From Alphaproteobacteria bacterium (lineage in GTDB: Bacteria; Myxococcota_A; UBA796; GCA-2862545), in the NCBI GenBank assembly GCA_020632875.1, contig JACKET010000002.1, positions 620,001-684,000 on the forward strand: a DNA stretch of 64,000 nucleotides. Direction: 5' to 3'. The notes beneath the pieces were generated by a model. That model did no database searches. It was not told the origin of the DNA and saw nothing but the letters and a program-made list of their open reading frames with translations. How positions within the stretch are numbered: position 1 is the first letter of the stretch; the number at the start of each line of letters is the position of its first letter. Shown here piece after piece: positions 27,701-35,153 of this stretch. A program made the translations under genes and the position numbers.

Positions 27701-28135
27701 GCGGCCCAGTTCGTCGAGCTGCTCTACGTCGGGCCCGGCACCGTCGACCTCCAGGGCCTCGTCATGTCCGACGGGAGCGGGAGCCACACCGTCTCGGTGT
27801 CGATCGTGCTGGCGCACGGCGATCGGGCGGTGCTCGCGAACAGCACCGGGCTCTTCACGGGCTGCTACGGCTTCGCCCCCGACGACGGGACGGGCATGTA
27901 CATCAACCCGAACGAGGTGCTGACGTTCTCGAACGCCACCGAGGTGCTCGTCTCGGCCGACATCGACACGTCCGGCCCGCTGTGGCAGCGGCCCAACGGG
28001 AGCTCGATGATGCTGGACGACGACCTCGACCTGTGGTGCCCGACGACCACCTTCAACGGCGCGAACTACGCGAGCCCGGGCACGCCCAACGGCGACTGCC
28101 CGACCACGGTGGGAAGCGGTGTCTGCCTGCCGTGA
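21725..28135 (+). CDS. Giant TSP3-repeat / beta-helix / lamin-tail surface lipoprotein
   Basis: 2136 residues from the ATG at 21725 (AGGTGG upstream; an in-frame ATG at 21707 is less likely because it would precede the signal peptide). The lipobox is LALAGC. Residues ~50-885 are a long array of thrombospondin type 3 calcium-binding repeats, with units like DSDGDGVCDSDDACPGSDD. Residues ~890-1250 are a right-handed beta-helix domain (choice-of-anchor type, WYVDDDAVGANDGTSWADAF), followed by an Ig-like strip, more TSP3 units, a second beta-helix (~1385-1740), TSP3 units again and a C-terminal lamin-tail domain (~1960-2130; ELVFAEVIHEDVPYC, then FVELLYVGPGTVDLQGLVMS). The two beta-helices are clearly duplicated. 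It is probably an adhesive or structural calcium-dependent surface protein. Confidence 0.85.
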   Translation: MRLSFGLLLALAGCSGGELGTECEVDGDCASGLICEVGICEDPIDCTFFGDNDEDGICNESDLCFGDDSTGDADFDGVCANLDPCFGDDATGDTDADGVCDSDDDCFGDDATGDTDADGICDDRDACVGDDGLGDTDGDGICDDQDDCLGDDTTGDTDGDGVCDDDDLCNGVDATGDDDLDGLCNDIDPCDGDNATGDTDGDGVCNDLDPCPADAPDDSDADGVCNSDDVCPGADDTADADGDGVPDGCDPCPTDSPDDADADTVCDGDDVCPTGDDRYDNDGDGVPDACDPCPLAAADDSDGDGVCDDVDACPGANDFADRDLDGQPDACDACPDDDPDDSDGDGVCDSDDACPGSDDTVDGDGDGVPDACDPCPEDALDDSDGDEICDSDDVCPGGNDGLDTDGDGIPNACDDCALGDSDGDGVADDCDVCPGSDDGEDTDGDGVADGCDACPLDHPNDTDGDGVCDTDDACPGADDTVDGDGDGVADACDACPLDNPDDSDGDGVCDADDVCPGSDDGADGDGDGVADGCDACPLDNPNDTDGDGVCDTDDACPGSDDTVDGDGDGVADGCDACPSDAPDDSDGDGSCDSDDICPGSDDTVDTDGDGVPDGCDPCPVDSPDDSDGDGVCDVDDVCLGDDATTDSDGDGVCDDQDPCPDDALDDSDGDGVCDSLDACPGSDDGSDGDGDGIADGCDPCPADAPDDTDLDGVCDSEDVCPGSDDTIDTDGDGIPNGCDACALADSDGDGVSDDCDVCPGSDDTADADGDTVPDACDVCPSDNPDDSDGDGVCDADDVCAGGNDGVDLDSDGVPDACDPCPADAPDDSDNDGVCDSDDLCEGSADQDDADLDGVPDGCDLCTGDDAQLDGDGDGWCGDVDPCDDWSNPDLRDCYRWYVDDDAVGANDGTSWADAFTTIDAALAASSRGDAIWVAVGRYPRTSPLSLPDDRELYGGFDATETDLAERANRFVETVITGDTNGDDIPYDLTSRDDNHDGPLVLSGDGTLLDGFRISGGRSTNLWGSAIRTRNGDTLTGVNLWLVDNVTSTRSTFQVNTGSSFHLSDSFVMQNSASSQPVGRFENDTTGSSLTNVVFADNRSGGLNVIWFEDQYVRLTGCTFDEPTVDTILGFGGQATSDYHLESSILYGVGDSLSSNGGPLVVTATCAQEDLSAWGTGNVDLDGSTAALGDPFAARYPSGERFLDPASACVDAGDGALLTAAGTPWSTLATELDTLADTTPADAGAHYDPFAVTIPTFENNAGTLVWSSKEATACTLDGVAVGSSGSTPVTGTWNELVCVGPRGSARAIYACEGDVASGDADGDGVCDDTDVCPGSDDRADADADGVPDACDVCPGSDDGADADSDGVADGCDLCADFYNPDQVTCYVWYVDDSATGAANGSSWTDAFTTIQAGINAASTGHEVWVAEGHYHSTTGGVNGKLINVSSKNVDVYGGFDGTETDRADRAGLFATTVLDGDVNGDDVYGDGSTRTDNARQIVTGGSGALVDGFLVRGGRDYNTAYHGAAVHCASGALEVSNLWIVDNHSDGTGLINTNGCNLTVSNVVMARNHVPYAVIRTGSGSVNTFRNITLLENTVTNTGSGTALWIEDGSNTTMSYVSIWGDHQAGLVRSVDTSTLLLRGAVLWNDGGPVLVSGSGTQTYEYVAAGESITGTANLYLDGSTAALDYPFDPASAQLFLDSGSAAVDAGDQANVATQLPGWDALTTQRDGTTDAAPVDLGAHYVPDGAPAITTSVAGGELSWTAAGSTECTVDGVVQTSPVPLTASAHEIVCRGPGGSSIAVHLCDGNPSTGDSDLDGVCDDVDTCVGLDTDDADADGVPDACDVCPGGDDTVDGDSDGVPDACDSCPLDALDDSDGDGSCDSADLCIGDDGTLDDDMDGYCADTDVCPGCDDTVDTDADGTADGCDVCDGWDDADDANGDGTPDGCDPCWNASLSDCVLDDDSAGPLRSIDELVPGELVFAEVIHEDVPYCGSAAAQFVELLYVGPGTVDLQGLVMSDGSGSHTVSVSIVLAHGDRAVLANSTGLFTGCYGFAPDDGTGMYINPNEVLTFSNATEVLVSADIDTSGPLWQRPNGSSMMLDDDLDLWCPTTTFNGANYASPGTPNGDCPTTVGSGVCLP
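21879..24376 (+). repeat. TSP3 repeat array (coding)
   Basis: About 2.5 kb of imperfect coding repeats with period ~36-39 nt and ~69-78 nt, encoding (D-x-D-x-D-G-x-x-D) calcium loops with paired cysteines. Because Asp and Gly codons (GAC, GGC) read as Arg/Ala/Pro-rich peptides in other frames, the array opens long false ORFs in all other frames, including a >2100-codon antisense frame. Confidence 0.9.
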
Positions 28136-28172
28136 TCCGAGGGGCTATGATCCCGCCACTCCAGGAGGTCGC

Positions 28173-28730
28173 GTGGCGGGCCCCGAGATCACCATGCTCC
28201 TGAAGCGGGCCAGCAGAGGGGATGCGACCGCCCAGAACGACCTCGCGCCCCTGGTCTACGACGAGCTCAAGATCCGCGCCGACGCGCTGATGCGGCGCGA
28301 GTCCGACGCACAGAGCCTGCAGGCCACGGTGCTCGTGAACGACGCGTTCATGCGGCTCATCGACGCCGCGGCGGTCGACTGGGAGAGCCGCACGCACTTC
28401 TACGCGCTGGCATCGCGGGTGATGCGCCGGGTGCTCGTCGAGCACGCGCGCGACCGCGGCCGGCTCAAGCGCGGCGGCCGGGTGCGGAAGGTCGAGCTCG
28501 ACGAGGCCATCACGATCTGTCCGACGCGCGACGAAGACGTGCTGGCGCTCGAAGAGGCCCTCGTGCGCCTCGCCGAGGTCGACCCGCGCCAGGCCGACTT
28601 CGTCACGATGCGGTTCTTCGGGGGCATGAGCATGGAGGCCATCGCCGAGTCGCTCGGCGTGCCGAAGCGCACCCTCGAGCGCGAGTGGACCCTCGTGAAG
28701 GCGTGGCTCCGCCGCGAGCTGGCGAGCTGA
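28173..28730 (+). CDS. ECF-like sigma-70 factor (TIGR02999-type)
   Basis: 185 residues from a GTG at 28173, preceded by AGGAGG 4 nt upstream. The region 2 segment (LAPLVYDELKIRADALMRRE; LQATVLVNDAFMRLIDA; HFYALASRVMRRVLVEHARD) and the region 4 helix-turn-helix (MSMEAIAESLGVPKRTLERE) match the TIGR02999 sigma group, which in Planctomycetes and Myxococcota is usually encoded next to a Ser/Thr kinase. That is the case here: the kinase start lies 2 bp after the stop. It starts 37 bp after the giant surface protein, so the three could share transcription. No anti-sigma factor is encoded nearby; control through the kinase is a reasonable inference. Confidence 0.9.
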   Translation: MAGPEITMLLKRASRGDATAQNDLAPLVYDELKIRADALMRRESDAQSLQATVLVNDAFMRLIDAAAVDWESRTHFYALASRVMRRVLVEHARDRGRLKRGGRVRKVELDEAITICPTRDEDVLALEEALVRLAEVDPRQADFVTMRFFGGMSMEAIAESLGVPKRTLEREWTLVKAWLRRELAS

Positions 28731-28732
28731 GC

Positions 28733-29794
28733 GTGGCGCCCGATCCGATGCGCGTGAAGGCGCTGTTCCTCGAGGCCGTCGACCTGCCGGTCGACCAGGT
28801 CCCGGCGTTCCTCGTCCGCGCGTGTGGCGACGACACGGCGCTGCACGCCGAGGTGGCCTCGCTGCTCGCGCACCACGACGACCGCGCGTTGATCGCATCG
28901 TCGACGCCCCCCGTGCGCCGGAAGGACCCGCTGGGTCTCGTGGGTGAGGTGCTCGAGGAGCGCTACCGCGTCGATCGCTGGGTCGCGGACGGCGGGTTCG
29001 GCCACGTGTACCGCGGCTTCCACCTGTTCTGGGACCTGCCCGTCGCCATCAAGGTGTTCAAGCCGCCGCACGCCGAGCAGTCCGCGGCGCTGCGTCGCGC
29101 CTTCATCCGCGAAGGGGCCATCCTGAACCGCCTGTCGCGGCAGACCCACAGCATCATCCAGTCGTACGACGTGGGCCGGTGGACGACGCGCCGCGGCGCC
29201 GACGTGCTGTACACCGTGCTGGAGTGGCTCGACGGCGTGCCGCTGTCCCAGGCTCCCGCTCCCGAGGGCGGCTGGACGCCCGCTTCGGTGCACGCCCGCC
29301 TCGCACCCGTGGCGGAGGCGCTCGCGCGCTGCCATGCCGAGGGCGTGGCGCACCGCGACGTGAAGCCCGGCAACCTGTTCGTGCTGTCGTCCGACGGCCC
29401 CACGACGATGAAGGTGCTCGACTTCGGCATCGCGAAGGAGGCCCGCGCCAACGGGCGATTCATCACGTCGGGGCCGGGCGCCTCGTCGTTCACGGTCGAC
29501 TACGCGGCGCCCGAGCAGCTCGACGGTGGGCGCACGGGCCCGTGGACCGACGTGTACGCGCTGGCCATGGTGTGCGTCGAGCTGCTGCTCGGGCGGCATC
29601 CGTTCCGCCAGGCCAGCCTGCTCGAAGCGCTGTTCGCCATCCGCGACCCGCAGCGCAGGCCCACGCCGCGCGCAGTGGGAGTCAAGGTGCCCGACGAGGT
29701 GGAGGCCGCGTTCGGGCGTGCGCTGGCGGTCGAGAGCGGCGCGCGCTTCCCCGATGCCGGGGCGTTCTGGGAAGCGCTGGGCCGGGCCTCGTAG
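28733..29794 (+). CDS. Hanks-type Ser/Thr protein kinase, soluble
   Basis: 353 residues from a GTG at 28733; an ATG 15 nt later (28748) is an equally good start. The first ~50 residues (VPAFLVRACGDDTALHAEVA, then SLLAHHDDRAL) are the helical leader common in kinases paired with ECF-like sigma factors. The kinase core has a Gly-rich loop DGGFGHVYRG near 85, the catalytic Lys in VAIKVFK, the loop HRDVKPGN near 206 and DFG near 230. All key residues are present. There is no transmembrane segment, so it is cytoplasmic. With the preceding sigma factor it probably forms a signalling pair. Confidence 0.9.
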   Translation: MAPDPMRVKALFLEAVDLPVDQVPAFLVRACGDDTALHAEVASLLAHHDDRALIASSTPPVRRKDPLGLVGEVLEERYRVDRWVADGGFGHVYRGFHLFWDLPVAIKVFKPPHAEQSAALRRAFIREGAILNRLSRQTHSIIQSYDVGRWTTRRGADVLYTVLEWLDGVPLSQAPAPEGGWTPASVHARLAPVAEALARCHAEGVAHRDVKPGNLFVLSSDGPTTMKVLDFGIAKEARANGRFITSGPGASSFTVDYAAPEQLDGGRTGPWTDVYALAMVCVELLLGRHPFRQASLLEALFAIRDPQRRPTPRAVGVKVPDEVEAAFGRALAVESGARFPDAGAFWEALGRAS

Positions 29795-29798
29795 GCGC

Positions 29799-30998
29799 CT
29801 ACAGGTCGAGGGGGCTGGCGCCGGCGTTCAGCAGCGCGATCTGCGTGGGGCTCAGCGCCGAGGCGAAGACCACGAACTCGTCGATGCGGCCCGAGAAGCT
29901 GATGGAGCCGGGCGGGTTGGTGGTGGAGCCGATGGCCATGATGCCGTCGAAGGCCTCGAGGGCCTCGGCGCCGCCGCCGGAGGTGCGCAGCACGCCGTCG
30001 ACCCAGATCTCGCGGAACCCGGTGGAGTCGCGCTGCACCACGACGTGCTGCCACTGGTTCAGCATGACCGAGCTGGCGGCGACGGTGATGCGCTGCTGGG
30101 GAACGCTGCAGCAGCCGGACTGGTCGAAGTAGATCGTGTTGTCGCTCCACGGCACGTGCGCCTGGAACCCGCGGTTCCCGCCGCCCGCGGTGGGGGAGGA
30201 GATCCAGAACGAGCTGGTCTGCCCCGCCTGCGTCTGGAACTGCCACCACGACACCGCCATCTCCTGGTTGACGAACGCGGCGTCGAAGTGCGACCCGGCC
30301 GACGTGGAGGCGGCGGCGCCGTTGTTGATCGTGCCGAGGTCGAGCGACCGGTCTCCGGGCGCGCCGGTGAAGCCGCCGCCCGCGCCACTGAGGGCGGCCG
30401 TGCCAGCGAACGCCAGCGTCGGCGCGTTGCCGACCTGGTCGACCAGGGTGCCGTCGAAGTCGTAGTAGGCGAGGATGGTCGGGGCGGGCACGGTGTCGTC
30501 GGTGTCGAAGTAGACGCGGAAGGCCGAGCAGGTGGTCACCGAGCCGACGATTCGCACCGTGAGGGGCGCCGGGCCGCCCGTGGCGTCGACCGACGCGGGG
30601 CAGGCGCCCCCGTTGCAGAGCTCGCTGACCGGCGTGAAGTTGGCCACGCCCGCGTATTCGATGCCGACGGGGCCGTTGCCGGCATTGCGCTGGAGCTCGA
30701 CGTCGATGGTGCGGCTGTTGCCGCCCCCGCAGCCCGCCCCACATCCGGGGCAGGTGGCGTCGGCGATCTGGGTGAAGTCGCCGCTGTTGGTGGTGCGGTC
30801 GAGGTTCTGCAGCGTCGCCACCTCGCCCGTGACCGGGTCGACGACCACGCCGAACTGCGCGCCCGAGGCGGCGAAGTCCTCGTACGTCGCCTCGGCGAGA
30901 TCGGCGGGCAGATCGCCCTGCACGTCGATGGCCGGCCCGGCTTCGGGGACCGGCGTGGTGCAGGCGGTGAGGAAGAGGAGCGAAAGGGCGATACGCAT
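29799..30998 (-). CDS. LamG-domain lipoprotein
   Basis: 399 residues from the ATG at 30998 (GGAG 9 nt upstream; ATG at 31013 is an alternative). The signal peptide ends in lipobox LTAC. The middle part has a Cys-rich patch (CPGCGAGCGGG) in a domain resembling secreted adhesion modules. Residues ~190-395 form a concanavalin-A/LamG-like fold (YYDFDGTLVDQVGNAPTLAF; QWQHVVVQRDSTGFREIWVD; FSGRIDEFVVFASALSPTQI). The LamG fold usually binds glycans or proteins at the cell surface. It is convergent with the kinase gene (4-bp gap) and divergent from the serine hydrolase. Confidence 0.8.
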   Translation of the reverse strand: MRIALSLLFLTACTTPVPEAGPAIDVQGDLPADLAEATYEDFAASGAQFGVVVDPVTGEVATLQNLDRTTNSGDFTQIADATCPGCGAGCGGGNSRTIDVELQRNAGNGPVGIEYAGVANFTPVSELCNGGACPASVDATGGPAPLTVRIVGSVTTCSAFRVYFDTDDTVPAPTILAYYDFDGTLVDQVGNAPTLAFAGTAALSGAGGGFTGAPGDRSLDLGTINNGAAASTSAGSHFDAAFVNQEMAVSWWQFQTQAGQTSSFWISSPTAGGGNRGFQAHVPWSDNTIYFDQSGCCSVPQQRITVAASSVMLNQWQHVVVQRDSTGFREIWVDGVLRTSGGGAEALEAFDGIMAIGSTTNPPGSISFSGRIDEFVVFASALSPTQIALLNAGASPLDL

Positions 30999-31111
30999 GT
31001 GGCGGGTCTCCATGTGGCGACGGACGGAGGATGGTACGGCGGCGCCACACGACCCGCAAGCGCGACCCCTGGGTGTGCGCTGCGCGCCCGGGCGCGCGTT
31101 CGTCGGATACA

Positions 31112-32206
31112 GTGCGCCGTACCGGAGGTCTGGTGCTCCTGTTGTGGTCGATCGCCTGCAGACCGGCGCCCCTGCCAGCGGACTGCGATTCGATCGCCAC
31201 GCCGCTCGCGCAGCCCCCGTCGTTCTACGAGGCGAACCCGACGCTCGCCGAGATCGGCGACCTCCCGGATCTCCCGGAGGGCACGCCCGCGGCCCACGGC
31301 CTCGACCCCGCGGGCCTCGAAGCGGCAGCGGCGGAGCTCGACGCCCTGCCGTACGTCGAGAGCCTGCTCGTGCTCCGCGATGGCGTGCTGGTCTTCGAGC
31401 GGTACCTGCACGGGGCCGCGGCGACCGACAGCCACAACGTGCACTCCGCGTCGAAGAGCGTGCTCGCCATGCTGGTCGGCATCGCGATCGACGACGGGGT
31501 GCTGGCCCTCGACACGCCGGTTGCCGGGCTGCTCCCCGGAACGCTCGATCCGACGCGGGGAATCACGGTCGAGCACCTGCTCACCATGACGGCGGGTCTC
31601 GCGTGGGAGGAGGACGTCACGGAGTACGCGCTCGAGAGCGAGCCCGACTGGGTCGCCGCGATCGGCGCCCTCCCGCAGGCCACGCCGCCCGGCTCGACCT
31701 TCGCGTACAGCACGGGCCAGTCGCACCTGCTCGGCGCGGCGCTGGCCGAGGCCACGGGGGAAGACCTCTGCACCTTCGCGCACCGCCGGCTGCTCGGTCC
31801 CCTCGGTATCGACGCCGAGCGCTGGGGCCGCGACCCCCAGGGGTTCTTCTCGGGCGGCTACAACCTCTACCTGAGCCCGCGCGAGCTGGCGCGATTCGGC
31901 CAGCTCGTGCTCGACCGGGGCGCGGCAGACGGCGTGGCGCTCGTGCCGCCGGCCTGGGTCGACGACGCGACGCGGCCGTGGGTCGAGGACGGCGGGGGCT
32001 GGTGGTACGGCTACCAGTACTGGCTGTGGCGGGGCGGGTCGCCCGACGTCGACATCGCGTGGGGCTACGGTGGCCAGCTCGTCTACACCATCCCCGCCGA
32101 GCGTCTGGTCGTGGTGATCACCACCGACACGGGCGACCACGACCCGGACTACGACGGCCTCGAGCTGGTGCGCGAGCACGTGCTCGGAAGCGTGCGCAGC
32201 CCGTGA
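31112..32206 (+). CDS. Serine hydrolase lipoprotein, beta-lactamase/CubicO family (class C fold)
   Basis: 364 residues if the GTG at 31112 is used; that start gives a short signal peptide ending in lipobox WSIAC, while the open frame extends upstream to 31031 without one. The catalytic SxxK motif is SASK (HNVHSASKSVLAMLVGIAI) and the second motif is YST (FAYSTGQSHLLGAALAEATG), as in the NylB/EstB-like CubicO branch. The third conserved region is near WGYGGQLVYTIPAERLVVVI. The substrate may be a beta-lactam, peptide or ester. Its stop overlaps the GTG of the downstream regulator (GTGA), so the enzyme and the regulator are co-translated. Confidence 0.8.
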   Translation: MRRTGGLVLLLWSIACRPAPLPADCDSIATPLAQPPSFYEANPTLAEIGDLPDLPEGTPAAHGLDPAGLEAAAAELDALPYVESLLVLRDGVLVFERYLHGAAATDSHNVHSASKSVLAMLVGIAIDDGVLALDTPVAGLLPGTLDPTRGITVEHLLTMTAGLAWEEDVTEYALESEPDWVAAIGALPQATPPGSTFAYSTGQSHLLGAALAEATGEDLCTFAHRRLLGPLGIDAERWGRDPQGFFSGGYNLYLSPRELARFGQLVLDRGAADGVALVPPAWVDDATRPWVEDGGGWWYGYQYWLWRGGSPDVDIAWGYGGQLVYTIPAERLVVVITTDTGDHDPDYDGLELVREHVLGSVRSP

Positions 32207-35094
32207 CCCTCGCCGTCGGCGACGAGGTGGCCCGCGCGCGTTTCGGCGACGGGCTCGCCGGACGGGAGCTGCGCCCGATGAGCGACGTGGGCTCCGCGGA
32301 CGCCGCGGTCCTCGCGGGTCCCGATGCGTGGAGCACGCTGCGCGCCCTGCGGGACGGGGGATTCCAGGGTGGCTGCGTCGTCGCGACCGACGGGCCGCCG
32401 CCCGCGGACCGTCCGGCGCTGGAGCCCGTCGTGCTCCTGCGCAGCGGCCAGCTCCCGGAGCGTGCGCTCGACCGGATGGAGTCCGAGCGGCCCACGGGGG
32501 TCCTCGAGCTCGAGGGCGGCTCGCTCGACCTCGATCGCGCGGTGTTCGACCGGACCGACGGCGTCAGCGTGAAGCTCTCCGGCCAGGAGTGGCTGCTGCT
32601 CACGTACCTGGCGGCGCGGTCCGCGCGGGTCATCGAGCGCGAGGAGCTGCAGCTCCAGGTCTGGGACCACCGGCGGCCCGTGCCGTCGAGGGCCGTCGAC
32701 ATGGCGGTGTCGCGCCTCCGGAAGAAGATCGAGCCCGATCCGGCGAATCCCGTGTGCCTCGTCACGATTCGCAACGCCGGCTACCGGCTCGCCGTCCCCG
32801 AGCGCACCGAGACGCCCGCCGGCTTCGTCGGACGCGTGCAGGAGCTCGGCGCCATCGCGCGGGCCCTGCTCGACGGGGTCGTGGCGGTCGTCGGGCCGCC
32901 GGGGGTGGGGAAGAGCCGCTCGGCGTCCGTCGCGGCCGCGCGCTGCGGGAACGTCGTGCGGGTGGAGCTCGCCGGGGTCGATCGCCCGGAGCGGGCCGCC
33001 ACGGCGCTCTCGGTGGCCCTGGGCCTCCCCGTGTGCCCGGCGCAGGACCCGCTCGGCGCGCTCGGCGGCGCGCTCGAGGCCCTCCCACCGCGCGCGGTCG
33101 TGCTCTGGGACCACGCCGACGACGTGCCGCAGCTCGTGGGGTTGCTCGAGTCGCTCGGCCGGCCGCGCCAGGTGGTCACGCTGCGCCGGGCGCCCGCCGA
33201 AGCGCCCCGGGTCGTCGCGCTCGGGCCGCTGGCACCGGCGGAGTCGCGCGGCCTGCTCGCCCTACTCGCGGGCGACGAGCCCGGTCTCGACGCGCTCGTG
33301 CCCCTGCTCGACGGGCTCCCGCTCGCCATCGAGCTCGCCGCGGCGCGGGTCCCACGGGTCGGAGCGCCGGCCCTCGCGGCGCTCGTGGCTGCGCCGGGCG
33401 GCGCGCTGGCCGGGCTCGGTCCCGCGCTGTCGGGCGCCATCGCGACGAGCTGGGCGCGGCTGACGGACGAGGCGCGCGACGCCCTCACGCGGCTCGCGCG
33501 GTTCCGCGCGGCCTTCCCGCTCGACGACGGCCTCGAGGTCTCGGGGGCCTCGGCCGAGACGTGGATGGCGCTCGTCGACGACCACCTCGTCGTGCGCGAC
33601 GGCGACCGCTTCCGCGTGCTCCACGCCGTCGCTGCGTACGCGATGCACCACGGCGCGGCGCCCGACGCCGACGCGCGATTCGTGGCCTGCATCGCCGGCC
33701 GGGTGCGCGGTGGGCTGCGCGGGCTCGAAGGCGCACGTGCCGCCGAGGCGTTCGCCGCGCTCGCGTCCCGCCTGACCGACCTCTGGACCGCGTGGGACCT
33801 CGCCCGGGCCAGCCGCGACGCGCAGGCCGTGGGCGAGCTGTGTCACGCGCTCGTCCGAATCCTCGGCGTCCGCGGCGGCACGGAGGGCGAGCGTCTCGCC
33901 GTGGTCGAAGCGGCGCTGCCCGTCGTCGCCGGCACCCCGGCCGAGGCGCACGTCCGCCTCCTGCGCGCCGAGGTCTGGTCGCGGCCGCGCATCCGCGAAG
34001 CCCTGGCCGAGTACGAGTGGGTCGCCGCGAACGCCGACGGCGATCTGGCCGCGCGGGCGGGGCTGTTCGCCGCGCGGCTCTTCAACTGGACCGACGGGAC
34101 GACCGCCGCGCTGGAGCGCCTCGCGCGGGTCCCGCTCGAGCCCGCCTCCGCGACGACCCGCCTCCGCCACCGGGTCCAGTACCTCACCTACGCCGACCTC
34201 GGCGGGGTGGTCTCCCCGGAGGAGTCCACACCCGAGCTCGTCTCCATCGCCGAGGAGCTGTTCGCGATGGATGCCGTGGCCGAGGCCGTGTACGCGGGCA
34301 TCTTCGCGGGCGATCGGCTCCGGGTGATGCAGCCCGACCGCGCGGGTCCGTTCCTCGAGCGCCTCCTCGGCTGGTGCGACCTCCTCGAGAGCCCGCAGGG
34401 GCGCATCGACGTGCGCATCACCTACGCGGGCGTGCTGGGCGACCGCGGCGAGGGCGCGCGCGCCTTCGCACTGCTGGCGGAGGCGGAGACGCTCGTGCGG
34501 CTGTTCCAGCCGATGCGCGCCTTCCAGATCCGCGACAAGCAGGGTGCCGTCCACAGCAACCTCGGTCGCAACGACCTCGCGCGCGCCGCATTCCTCGAGG
34601 TGCTCGCCTGGGGCCGCCGGCAGGGGAGCGCGCCGACACAACACGCGATGCTCGAGCTCGTGTCGGTCGAGGTGGAGGACGGGCGGCCCGACGAGGCGCT
34701 CGCCTACGCGCTGGACGTCGTGGAGTCGGCGCACGCGGTGGGGGCGACCCACACGGAGAACCAGGCGCGGCTGTGCGCGGCCCTCGCGTGCTTCGCCGCG
34801 GGCCGCCTCGGCGAGTGCCGGGCGTGGCTCGTACGGGTCGACGATGCGGCGCTGTCGCGGGTCTCGAGGCTGCAGCGGCTGGCGCTCGCGGGCGACGTGG
34901 CGGGCTTCGCGGCGCTCGCGCGGCGCGAGGAGGGGCGACGGGCGACCGTCCTGGACGCGCTGGTGGCGGCCGTCGAGCGCGGAGACCCCGCGCCGGTCGC
35001 CCGCTGGCTCGATGGCCCGGATGCCACCCGGTTCGGGGTCGAGGTGCGGCTGCTGCACCGCATCTGGCTGGGGCACCTGAGTAACGCCGCGTAA
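32203..35094 (+). CDS. Regulator 1: winged-helix / P-loop ATPase / helical-repeat (AfsR-like) protein
   Basis: 963 residues from a GTG at 32203. Residues 1-110 look like a degenerate receiver fold without a clear phospho-Asp (AAVLAGPDAWSTLRALRDGG). Residues ~122-200 are an OmpR/PhoB-type winged helix with recognition helix RAVDMAVSRLRKKIE and wing GYRLAVP. A STAND-like ATPase follows: Walker A GPPGVGKS near 231, then WDHAD and LDGLPLAIELAAARVPR. The C-terminal ~450 residues are TPR-like helices (FLEVLAWGRRQGSAP; NQARLCAALACFAAGRLGEC). Such proteins are large one-component activators; ATP and helical-repeat ligand sensing are inferred. It is a paralogue of the protein at 42727 and lies directly upstream of the SD-linker lipoprotein at 35154. 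Confidence 0.85.
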   Translation: MTLAVGDEVARARFGDGLAGRELRPMSDVGSADAAVLAGPDAWSTLRALRDGGFQGGCVVATDGPPPADRPALEPVVLLRSGQLPERALDRMESERPTGVLELEGGSLDLDRAVFDRTDGVSVKLSGQEWLLLTYLAARSARVIEREELQLQVWDHRRPVPSRAVDMAVSRLRKKIEPDPANPVCLVTIRNAGYRLAVPERTETPAGFVGRVQELGAIARALLDGVVAVVGPPGVGKSRSASVAAARCGNVVRVELAGVDRPERAATALSVALGLPVCPAQDPLGALGGALEALPPRAVVLWDHADDVPQLVGLLESLGRPRQVVTLRRAPAEAPRVVALGPLAPAESRGLLALLAGDEPGLDALVPLLDGLPLAIELAAARVPRVGAPALAALVAAPGGALAGLGPALSGAIATSWARLTDEARDALTRLARFRAAFPLDDGLEVSGASAETWMALVDDHLVVRDGDRFRVLHAVAAYAMHHGAAPDADARFVACIAGRVRGGLRGLEGARAAEAFAALASRLTDLWTAWDLARASRDAQAVGELCHALVRILGVRGGTEGERLAVVEAALPVVAGTPAEAHVRLLRAEVWSRPRIREALAEYEWVAANADGDLAARAGLFAARLFNWTDGTTAALERLARVPLEPASATTRLRHRVQYLTYADLGGVVSPEESTPELVSIAEELFAMDAVAEAVYAGIFAGDRLRVMQPDRAGPFLERLLGWCDLLESPQGRIDVRITYAGVLGDRGEGARAFALLAEAETLVRLFQPMRAFQIRDKQGAVHSNLGRNDLARAAFLEVLAWGRRQGSAPTQHAMLELVSVEVEDGRPDEALAYALDVVESAHAVGATHTENQARLCAALACFAAGRLGECRAWLVRVDDAALSRVSRLQRLALAGDVAGFAALARREEGRRATVLDALVAAVERGDPAPVARWLDGPDATRFGVEVRLLHRIWLGHLSNAA

Positions 35095-35095
35095 C
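35081..35095 (+). promoter_or_regulatory. Candidate PhoB-type direct-repeat operator (GTAAC-N5-GTAAC)
   Basis: GTAACGCCGCGTAAC spans the last codons and stop of regulator 1 and lies 58 bp before the ATG of the lipoprotein gene at 35154. A 10-bp period of direct half-sites is what OmpR/PhoB-type winged helices bind. The same GTAAC-N5-GTAAC arrangement occurs before the paralogous lipoprotein gene at 40878. Regulation by the neighbouring regulator is inferred. Confidence 0.5.
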
Positions 35096-35153
35096 AACGA
35101 CTCGCGGCGCGGGGCCCGCCGGCCCAGGGAGCTTGCATCGACCTGGAGCTCCG

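Noticed and set aside
21410..27817. A >2100-codon antisense ORF through the giant TSP3 gene (Val/Ala/Arg/Gly-rich)
   Set aside because: It is the mirror of GAC/GGC-rich coding repeats; it has no ribosome site, no domains, and its codon usage does not fit. The plus-strand frame has signal peptide, repeats and LTD domain.
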